NCBI GenBank assembly: GCA_037976565.1
Contig: CP137675.1
Span: 28,385,637 to 28,449,636 of the forward strand
Direction of reading: 5' to 3'
DNA: 64,000 nucleotides
From: Mesocentrotus franciscanus
Lineage: Eukaryota; Echinodermata; Echinoidea; Camarodonta; Strongylocentrotidae
Below are positions 55,556 to 64,000 of this stretch, one piece after another; the stretch's first letter is position 1, and each line of letters starts with the position of its first letter. The notes beneath the pieces are model-generated. The model did not search any database. It was not told the DNA's origin and worked only from the letters and a program-made list of their open reading frames with translations. The translations under genes and the position numbers were made by a program.

Positions 55556-57914
55556 CTTGTGAAATTTGTTGTAATAAACTAAAGGTCAAAGGACCATTGA
55601 GATCATTCTCACAATCACCTACCTCAGGACATACATTGAATTCTTATTCAGCTTTTTAATCTTTTAATCCATTTAATTTCTTATTTTAATCATAAAACCT
55701 TCACCAGCAATTGCAGCTACACTATAGGCCTACCACCCCATTTTAAAAAATTTCCTGCGGCATCTGTCCGATTGTCCTTCAGCTTTTCTGCACTACTGTC
55801 TCCATCTCAGTTTCAGTTTATTTTCATATTTCACATGTTGTATAATACATCGTTACATTTGGCATGTTACATTTTTTTTTCATTTGTTTTGTATTCATAA
55901 AAACGAAGAGATTTATACATAAGACTAAGTTAAGTAAAAGGAGAAATATGATGGAGCCTAAAGAGAAAGCAATGCTTGTAGGTCATAGGCTCCGGAAGTT
56001 ATAACAATGAAATAGTCTTGTTTTTTATTTAGATAATGTAATGGGATTAAATTGAAACTTATTCTGAGGAAAAGGTAAACATTGGTCATAATTATACTTA
56101 GCAATACTTGTATGACATTTTCACTACCTGTACGCAATGGCAATTCACATAGGAGCATATAGGAGATGTTATGCGTAGAAAAAAATTACTATGTAGCCGC
56201 GCCGGCAAAGACACTGATTGGCAATGACGCTAACATCTTGGGACATGTATAATGGAAAAAAACATGAATAGAACATTTTTGCGATAGACATTTATTTAAA
56301 GCTATATATATATATATCTCATTCTCCCTCGTATATTAAAGCCTCCCCCCCCCCCCGGCCCCCCATTCACAGATTCCACCACTTTTCTTCAAACCTATAA
56401 TGACCTACCTTTTTTCCTCAACAGTCCGCCCCTATTTCTAGTGAGCCTGGGGCTCGTCCTTTTCGTAATATCACGATTACATAACCTCCATACGTAAACC
56501 CTGTGTAAGGATCCGAACAGCCAGATTCTTAAAAAGGAGGGAATAATGTCAAATTAATTAATATTGCTATTACCTCGCTGTCGAATCGAAATGACGATCT
56601 TGGCGGTTGTCAAACGGGGCCAATTGGAATTTTCAAAAATCTCGAGGACAGTTACGTGAATTACCCCTCCCATAATGGAAATATATATATATATATAATT
56701 ATATCAGCTCCTGCATATCCCATGCACCTCGTTTGCCTATGAATGAACGTATGAACTGCGCAGTAATGTTAACCTAAACACGTTACTGAGTTTATTTCTA
56801 ACGAATATAAGTATAATTTCTTAATTTAGATTGTAGTAGGTCTACAAGCTATATTGTTTACATTATTATGGAAAAGAAGTAATAATACAAAAACAGAAAA
56901 AACTCTCCCGGGAGAGCACTCAGCTCAGTTGCCACTATGGATCGTCTTGCTGTAGGCTATACAGTATAATTATATATATATACAGGGTCAGGTTTCGAAC
57001 TATAATGTGGGATAGGGTTAGATTTATAGGCCTACAATCATTAACTTAACCCTAATTTGGAGTATTTTTTCTTTTATACATTTTGTATAGAGAATAATTC
57101 TTTTTTAAAATTTATTATGTGGGTATAGAGAATAATTCACATTTGGGGGAAATGGGTTTTTGCAGGTTTATCATGTAAATGAGGCGAAGTTCTGCATACT
57201 TGATTGATTTGATTTGTCAAGCTCAAATAAACATAGAATAAAAATAGAGCGGTACAAAAGACAAGGAAGAAAAATATAGAACACAATAAAATAAAAATTT
57301 ACTTGACAGGATGCCCCATGAAAGCTTGAGGGCTGAGGTCTTATTTAGAGATTGCCTGCCAACTGTATTGCTTTGAACTCAAGATGGCGCTATTCTGCAT
57401 GCATTTGCAACATGACACAATCTTGATCGCAAGATAGATCAGCTGGGCTAGCTGTTTATATGCGTCAATGCACCTGTTAAGTGTCATGTTGGGACCATTG
57501 ATCATCGCTGCCGTCCGCTGTGAGTGACCATCTCTTCCAACTTTCGTTCTATCTCTATCTTGTCATTTTATGTTAATTTGTTTGTTGAATGTTTCGTAGT
57601 GCAACATTTGAACCTGAGAGAGCTTTTTAAGTGAACTTCAAGCTTTAATTTAGACGTAAACAGCGATTAGATGACTACATCATCTCTCAGACGCTGAGAT
57701 ACGGAAGTAGGCCTGCACTTTCCCTCTGCCAGGTTGCCAGGCGAGGTATGCACTCCGACTCCGCTCTCTTGGCGAGTGTGTTGTGCCTGCGAGTGGGATA
57801 ATAATGGTTGCGGATTGGCGATGGAGATCGATGGTGGTGTTGTTTGTGTTCAGTGTGAGATCTGGCCGAAAAAATCTGGAGAGAGAGAGAGAGAGAGACC
57901 ATAATATTTCATCT
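55556..57914. other. Intergenic DNA without recognised genes
   Basis: AT-rich, poly-C at about 56345-56356, short (AT)n near 56305 and 56683, and (GA)n at 57880-57898. 57480-57860 is somewhat more GC-rich, but neither strand offers a recognisable protein. Confidence 0.4.
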
Positions 57915-58236
57915 AGTCTAGCCAGGGGCGGCAATTTCTTTTCATGACGGGGGGACGAAATGCGAGGGACAAGGGAGTAGTGGCGTAATTAATGAGCAAA
58001 AACGTTGTAGGGGCGGCAGAAAAAAATCCGCATCACCACCACTCTTACATGTTACATGCAGGCCCCGCGAACGTTTTTCAAAATGGGGGTTAAAGTATTT
58101 ACGATCAGGTAGAGCAAAGCTAGCGAAGCAAGTGGAGCGTAAATTGAAGTGGGGTCCAAGGGCAAAGCCCGGCGGGGGTCAAGGGGCTGAGCCCCATGAA
58201 GCTCAGGGGTTTTTAGGCATTTAATTAAGATGTGAT

Positions 58237-59660
58237 GAGCATCCAGGGGGCGGAGCCCGCGGAAGTCCAGGGGTTTTAGGCATTTTATTACGGTCAGATG
58301 AGCATATTTTGATACCTTATTTGTGACACTGGCATGCAGGTCACTAATTTGAGTGGGTTCCAGGGTGCGGAGCCCCCAGAAGCTCAGGGGTTTTAGGCTT
58401 TAAATACGATCAGATGAGCATCCAGGGGGCAGAGCCCCCGGAAGCTCAGGGGTTTTAGGCATTTTATTACGGTCAGATGAGCATATTTTGATACCTTATT
58501 TGTGACACTGGCATGCAGGTCACTAATTTGAGTGGGGTCCAGGGTGCGGAGCCCCCAGAAGCTCTGGGCCCGTATTCAATAAACTTCTTAAGCATGAAAT
58601 CTAAGTACTTTTTCTTAAATTTTGGCTAAGAAAACAGGCTTAGCAAAAATGCGTATTCTATAAAAGCATTGGGGGCTAAGAATTTTGCCTTATGAGTAAG
58701 AAGAATTCTTAGATTTTATCTAAGAAAAAGGGCTTAAATAGCACGTCGTATTCTATACAATCGAGATATCTCAGATAAGTAAGAAATCTACCCTATATTT
58801 AAGCATAGGCTGAGGATGTGATAACACTACTTTTAAATTATGACATGGCTGTCGTAAAGAAATCGTTTCTTAGTCATTGGCATTAAAATATGGAAACAGG
58901 GATTAATGTGTCGTCGGCATAATGCTAGGTGAGACAAAATTTGTTTTATTATGAGTCTGATAAAGGTTAAAATTAACTATTTTATTAAGTTTAGGCTAGG
59001 CTAGCTATAGATCTAGATCTAGACTACTACCTATATCTATAGCAGTAGACGATTTTAATAAGGGTAGCTCCAAATCCAATGCTAGCGCTGGTCGGCTGGC
59101 TAAGTGACGGCGCTAACTTCATAGACCGTCCTGCGGCCGCGGCATAAGAACGCCCGGTTTTGGCTCTTCAAAGATGTTTGACAGAAAAGTATAAAAAGCC
59201 TACGGTGGATGTTAGACCTAGCCTCAGGGGGTCTTGACTAGACTGCCCTACTAATGTTTAGTGTCACTTTGGTCAAGCCTAAAACAATTATGTGAGCATG
59301 GTACCTCCCTTACACTCTATCTCCCATACGTTTTGTGTATAATTTTCGTGTGGTGCGATTTTTATTTTAACACGCAAATTGCATTGGCAAATTGAGCTGC
59401 AATTAAGTCGCTCGAGTCAACCAATTTGACTTTCCAAAATGACGTCATCGGGTCTAAGAATTTGTCTTAACTTTCGTCTTAGCTAAGACAAACTGCTTTA
59501 CGTGTTTAGAATACGGCTAAGGTAACTTTCTTAACCTAGACAAATTCTTAGACATTTTCTTAGACTGAAGAAAAATGTCTTAGAAGTTTATTGAATACGG
59601 GCCCAGGGGTTTTAGGCATTAAATAAGATCAGATGAGCATCCAGGGGGCAGAGCCCCCGG
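58237..59660 (+). repeat. 179-bp tandem repeats inside the hAT-like element
   Basis: Units start GAGCATCCAGGGGGC at 58237, 58416 and 59635 and contain GGGGTTTTAGGCATT and GACACTGGCATGCAGGTCAC. The third start is displaced by the nested insertion. Removing 1039 bp gives a spacing of 180. Confidence 0.85.
58566..59604. mobile_element. 1039-bp TIR element nested in the tandem repeat
   Basis: Begins GGGCCCGTATTCAATAAACT and ends AGTTTATTGAATACGGGCCC, a 20-bp perfect TIR that continues imperfectly (TTCTTA/TAAGAA-rich arms). It interrupts the unit motif GAAGCTCAGGGG. No coding capacity and no clear target duplication. Confidence 0.88.
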
Positions 59661-60349
59661 AAGCTCAGAGGGAAATCATTCCATTTCAGCAACATTTGTA
59701 AATCACTGGTATTGAATTAGAAATAAACAACGTTTGAATTTTATTTGGGGGAAATGCCCTAAGCCCCATCAGTACGCAAGTGCGAGGAGCATAGTGAACG
59801 AGAGGGGTGAAGGTGACGGAAGTGACTACCCCTCACAGGTTTTTGAAGTTTTGTTGTATTAAAAAATTACATTCCTTACCAAAACTATAGTATAAGAACA
59901 AGCAATATACTTTTTTCACACTTCACTTTTCTCGGTATTTACTTGTACATTTTGAAGGATATTATGCGAGGGAGCGTAGCTACCGATTGACAAGAATTTT
60001 GCATTTTTATTTGTCTAAATGCTGCACTCTTGGATCCTCCAGAGCCTATAAGTGTGTTGAAGCCTTTAGTCAGTATTTGCTATACATTTTTTTTTGCACT
60101 TTTTCAAATTTTCAGGGGGGGACAATCCCCCCTAAAAGAAAATTGAGGGGGATCCCCGTTCCCCTCCCGGATTGCCGCCCCTGAGTCTAGCTACGAAAAG
60201 TTGAGCTATGGAATTGCCCGCCTGTTTTACGATTATTAACTGCCTGGCTTAACAAATAACAGGTTATTGTGTGATGAATTAATGGAAATCCTGAAGAGCC
60301 TAGACCAGAGAACAAGGTCAATTTCAATTTAATTTCTAGGTAATCCTTA

Positions 60350-61420
60350 ATGGGCCTCTATTTGAGAAATCTTTAAGATTCGGGTTTCGCAAAAAACATA
60401 CAACAACTCACGCAATGCTCATATTTATAAATAAAGTCGCTCAAGCAATCGATGATTATTCACACACCACTGGAATCTTCCTGGACTTCTCCAAGGCCTT
60501 CGACACTATAGATCACGACATTTTATTATATAAACTCTCGCACTATGGTGTGAGAGGAAGGGCCTTGGAGTGGTTCAGGAATTACTTACAAGACAGGACC
60601 CAATTTGTCTCAGTCAATAATTGTGAATCAACTGTCACACATATTACATGTGGTGTACCACAAGGGTCGTTACTCGGCCCGCTGCTCTTTATTTTATATA
60701 TAAATGATCTTAAAGGCGCATCTACCACCTTATCGTTGATCTTATTTGCAGATGACACTAACATATTTTTATCTCATCGTGACCCACAACTTTTATTAAA
60801 TACTGTTAACTATGAACTTACTTTAGTTTATGAATGGATCCAGGCAAACAAATTTCATACACAGGGCCAAACTACTGGAGCAACATTGATCTAAATCTCA
60901 AACGACTTAACAACTGTGGCAGCTTCAAAAAACATATTAAATTGTTATTATTGAATTCGTACGTGTAATATTGCACAACTATACAATTTTTTTCCCGACT
61001 GTGACTCCCGACCTTGAACATTCTATTCTAAAACTTCCTTTTCTCTCTTCTCAATCTTCTTCTGACCCCCATTCTTTACCTTCCCTTCCTATTTCTCTTT
61101 TTCCTTACATCCATCATCCATATCATTTTAATGTTTTGTCTGTATACTTTGCTTTTTTATTATTATACTTCTACCTTATTATGAATGACACTGTGTCAAA
61201 AATTTTCTGAGGAACTTAAATTCTACAAGCTATATGCTTTTTATTAAGTTCCTTTTTCACATGTAACTCGAAATTATTTAGTGTAAATGCAATACAACTT
61301 ATGCTGTGTAGATGTCTTTATTGCTCACGAATTTCAATTTTGTAAATATGCTATGTTTTGTTAATGTATTGTTTTTTTTTTGTTCATGTGAAATAAAAGA
61401 AACTAAACTTAAACTGAAAT
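60350..61420 (+). pseudogene. CR1/Jockey-like LINE copy with internal RT deletion
   Basis: Frames show FGFRKKHTTTHAM, FLDFSKAFDTIDHDILLYKL, CGVPQGSLLGPLLFILYIND and FADDTNIF (RT catalytic motifs). The frame then shifts and jumps to a C-terminal block WSNIDLNLKRLNNC, FKKHIKLLLL, with stop at 60966-60968. About 150-250 residues between motif C and the C-terminus are missing. The 3' part ends near GAAATAAAAGAAACTAAAC. The 5' part is absent. Confidence 0.82.
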
Positions 61421-62765
61421 AAGACATTTCAAAATCTTTAAAATTATTGTTGACAGTTGGCATTCGGGGGAATGCATCAAGAAGTATGGTTATCTCATTT
61501 GGTACAAGTCCGGAAATCTCTGTCAAGTCCCCCTCCTAAAAAGGATTCTCATATTTTTCATGTTCAGAAGAGTCTTTGATGATAAAAAAATGTCAGAAAA
61601 AACAAGGTTCTTACATTTGATCTCTGACAAGCCCCTCCCCATCCAAAAATTGAAAGTTATCAATTTTTCATGAGAAGATGTATATTTACATTAATTCCCC
61701 CCTGTTGTTTAGCCAAGATTCTGCTAAATTGTGTTTTGTTGGGGAGGGGAATGTGCCCCTAGTGCCACGCTTAAACCCCCAGAAGTGGGGAAACAAAATA
61801 TTTACTTACAGATCTCCTCTTAATTGAGATAGACTTTTTTATGGGGTGGGGAAGGGGAACATGTAAAAATATGTGTTTCACCATGTGTATCATAGACAAA
61901 AAGTCTATTCTATCTATCAAATGACAAAAAAAGGGGATAGGTGCACAGCAATTCATGAAGGAGTAGTATTCATTTATGACATCATAATGTACATTTACCA
62001 CATTGCCAACAGGGAAATTCTAATATTAATAATCTTTAAAAAATATATTGAAGGGTTAATATTATTCTCTGTCTTGTTTGTGAAAAACTTTCTCTGATAT
62101 ATATGTTTTTGTGTGTGCATCTACATTACATGTACAGCTAACTTTTCATGAATTTTCTAATTCACCTTTCATCTATGATATTTTAAGAACTTTGTTTTCA
62201 TTATGATGGAGTCACTCACTTAATCCCCACCTGAGTCACAAAATCGTGAGATGTTATTTTCAGTAGATGACAACATCACCCACTCACATAAAGTGTCTGT
62301 TGAACAATGTAGGACAAATATGAACAGAACTACCACACTTGGGGAAAAACAGGGAACCCCTCCCCCTTTAAAAAAAAAGAAAAAAGAGTGAATCCTTCTT
62401 ATAAAAGCAACCACCAGTTTAGAAAGAACACCTGTCAAAATAATAAAGAATCAATTTTTAAAGACTTTTTTCTTCTTCTCTTGATCATTGTTGCTCATTA
62501 AAACCACAATTAAAATTAATCTGTACTTGACCACCCGCTTATATAGACAAGTTACATACATGTAATTATGATTTCTACCTAGAGCCATCCATTCACCCTG
62601 TAATCAGTGGCCTTGTAATTTCACAATTCATAAACACATTAAAACTGGTAACCCCCCCCCCCCCACAATCCTCCTTATGATGTCAGTGCCCCCTCAATAG
62701 CTGGGCTCATGCTACGCCACTTTCTGTGTGGTACATTTGTTTTTGACTGACTCTTTCTTGGTCAG
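61421..62765. other. Intergenic DNA, no gene recognised
   Basis: AT-rich with poly-C at 62650-62664. No in-frame exon that could precede the candidate exon at 62766 was found. Confidence 0.35.
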
Positions 62766-62999
62766 TATGCCATGATCCTACCAGGGATTATCCCACACTC
62801 TGTAGCTGCCATCTACCAGTTCAAGGGCTTGTTTCGTTTCCTTTTGGAAACGCATCACAGAGAATACTTCCTCTCCTTCATTTCCACTTTGCCAACACGC
62901 AAGGCTTACCAGTTGCGAGAAGAAGCGAAATCAGATGGTGACTCTAAACAGGCCAGGCACAGAGGGATTCCCTCATTATCAACCAAGTTTTTGTTTTAA
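62766..62999 (+). CDS. Candidate terminal coding exon of an unrecognised gene
   Basis: A good 3' splice site (TGACTGACTCTTTCTTGGTCAG) precedes an open frame YAMILPGIIPHSVAAIYQFK, FRFLLETHHREYFLSF, LPTRKAYQLREEAKSDGDS, ending SLSTKFLF and TAA. AATAAA follows at about 63313. Base composition is exon-like against its AT-rich flanks. I do not recognise the family and see no upstream exons, so it may be an isolated last exon or a gene fragment captured among repeats. Confidence 0.4.
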   Translation, partial: YAMILPGIIPHSVAAIYQFKGLFRFLLETHHREYFLSFISTLPTRKAYQLREEAKSDGDSKQARHRGIPSLSTKFLF

Positions 63000-63090
63000 A
63001 AAACTTATATTATAGGTACATAGTTATTTTGATACAATCAATGGAGACAGCGATTACCTAAGGCCCTTCCTTCCTGCCTCATCTCCAAAT

Positions 63091-63267
63091 ACTTTAATTA
63101 AAGTAATTGTTTTTTTCTTTGCTTGTTTTTCTTGTAAAAGTTAGAAAATTATATCAATATATAGCATGAGAATAACCTAAGCAGATAAGACAAGAAGAAC
63201 AAGCAAAGAAAAAAACAATCACTTTAATTAGTTATTCTCATGCTATATATTGATATCAGTTTCTAAC
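63091..63267. repeat. Interlocked inverted repeats (A-B-A'-B')
   Basis: A 63095-63134 pairs with A' 63191-63230 (shared TGTTTTTTTCTTTGCTTGTT). B 63140-63176 pairs with B' 63231-63267 (shared ATCAATATATAGCATGAGAA). Each pair has 2-3 mismatches. Confidence 0.8.
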
Positions 63268-63641
63268 TGTGATGTGTTTGTTTGCCTTTGTATAATTTTA
63301 TTGAAAGTATTGAATAAAGTGAACTGACCTGAAAATTATCACAATTTCAGAAGTTGTGAATTTCTAGATGCTTATTGCTGATGTTGATCGGTTGATAAGA
63401 AATGACTTCCAGGTTGCATAATTTCTTGTTTTTCTTGCATTATTGATCTGGGTTTGACCTAGGACTTTGACAACTTGCAAAGGTTAGTGTGATTAGTGTT
63501 TGGAGGTCAGATGATTGGTGATCATGGTACACTGTAAATCAGTTGCACGATATGTCACTTACTGTCTTGATATATCGAGTAGTAATTATCTGTCATCATT
63601 GTTAGAAGAAAAAAATGATTTGGGTTGGTGACAAACCCCCT

Positions 63642-63875
63642 GTCCACACACAACATTTTCCGTGATTAGGCGTGATTAGTTATACCGTTTCGCGATAGTT
63701 ATACCGTTTCGCGATAGTTATATGATGAAATTGTGTGTGTGTGGACGCTTACTAACGATACGTCGTATAACGAAACGTCGTATAACGAAACGCAGGTTTG
63801 GGCATCGTTTCGAACTAGAACTCAATAACTAATCACGCCTAATCACGCTTAATCACAGAAATTTTGTGTGTGGAC
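63642..63875. mobile_element. 234-bp MITE with internal duplications
   Basis: Begins GTCCACACACAACATTTTCC and ends ATTTTGTGTGTGGAC. The arms continue with GATTAGGCGTGATTAGTTAT and ATAACTAATCACGCCTAATC. Inside are tandem pairs AGTTATACCGTTTCGCGAT x2 and CGTCGTATAACGAAA x2. Confidence 0.8.
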
Positions 63876-64000
63876 GGAACTAGTCTAACTGGGCGGGCTT
63901 AACGTCGGATCGCGCGTGAAAGGAGACCTGACCTCTCATTTCCGCTTCCATTTCATGACCGCAGTAGCAAACTGCGCATCTATACGACATTTCGCTGTAG
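63876..64000. other. GC/CpG-richer window end
   Basis: The last 125 bp are CpG-richer than the rest (GGCGGGCTTAACGTCGG, CGCGCGTG). This could be a gene promoter beyond the window, but it is too short to judge. Confidence 0.25.

Larger units (their letters stand above)
57915..60191. mobile_element. 2261-bp hAT-like non-autonomous element with perfect 8-bp target duplication
   Basis: Element 57923-60183 begins CAGGGGCGGCAAT and ends ATTGCCGCCCCTG (13 bp perfect), flanked by AGTCTAGC at 57915-57922 and 60184-60191. No transposase frame is visible. It contains 179-bp tandem units and a nested TIR element. It looks related in its ends to the 361-bp MITE at 5026. Confidence 0.88.

Noticed and set aside
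57680..57934. 84-codon frame on the - strand
   Set aside because: No recognisable motif, partly made of a (GA)n tract, no splice partners.

Overview
This is a nuclear window from a marine invertebrate deuterostome. An echinoderm, most likely a sea urchin, is my best guess. The reasons are intron-rich genes with GT..AG splicing, AT-rich introns full of (GA)n/(CA)n microsatellites, and very dense short inverted-repeat transposons. A LINE with an (ATT)n tail and a tRNA-derived SINE are also present. The species call is inference.

Two protein genes can be rebuilt exon by exon and lie tail to tail. On the + strand (8916-38239) an 11-exon gene encodes a single-pass receptor tyrosine-phosphatase-like protein of about 1333 residues. 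It has a signal peptide, a Ser/Thr/Pro-rich mucin-type ectodomain with a membrane-proximal SEA-like module, one transmembrane helix, one PTP domain and a 466-residue tail with six NPF motifs. The PTP domain keeps the catalytic Cys and Arg but has lost several other conserved residues, so it looks like a pseudophosphatase. On the - strand (53515 down to 45718) a 7-exon gene of 409 codons encodes GLMP, glycosylated lysosomal membrane protein, with two CLEAR/M-box-like sites 61-80 bp upstream of its ATG.

Almost everything else is mobile-element DNA. 1-8600 holds a 946-bp TIR element, a 361-bp hAT-like MITE with a perfect 8-bp target duplication, and microsatellites. The introns of the phosphatase gene hold at least nine inverted-repeat elements, three tRNA-SINE fragments and long pyrimidine tracts. 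GLMP intron 1 holds a 1.2-kb foldback with 560-bp arms. A sense SINE has put its (ATT)n tail directly before the exon 4 splice acceptor of GLMP, and a MITE ends about 50 bp before the exon 7 acceptor.

53.7-64 kb is a repeat graveyard. It holds an L2/CR1-like LINE 3' fragment, a 450-bp (AAG)n tract, and a Tc1/mariner-like MITE. It also holds a 2261-bp hAT-like element carrying 179-bp tandem repeats and a nested 1039-bp TIR element. Next come an internally deleted LINE, one orphan candidate terminal exon, an interlocked inverted repeat and a 234-bp MITE. I see no RNA genes apart from tRNA-like SINE heads, and no CRISPR or prokaryotic features.
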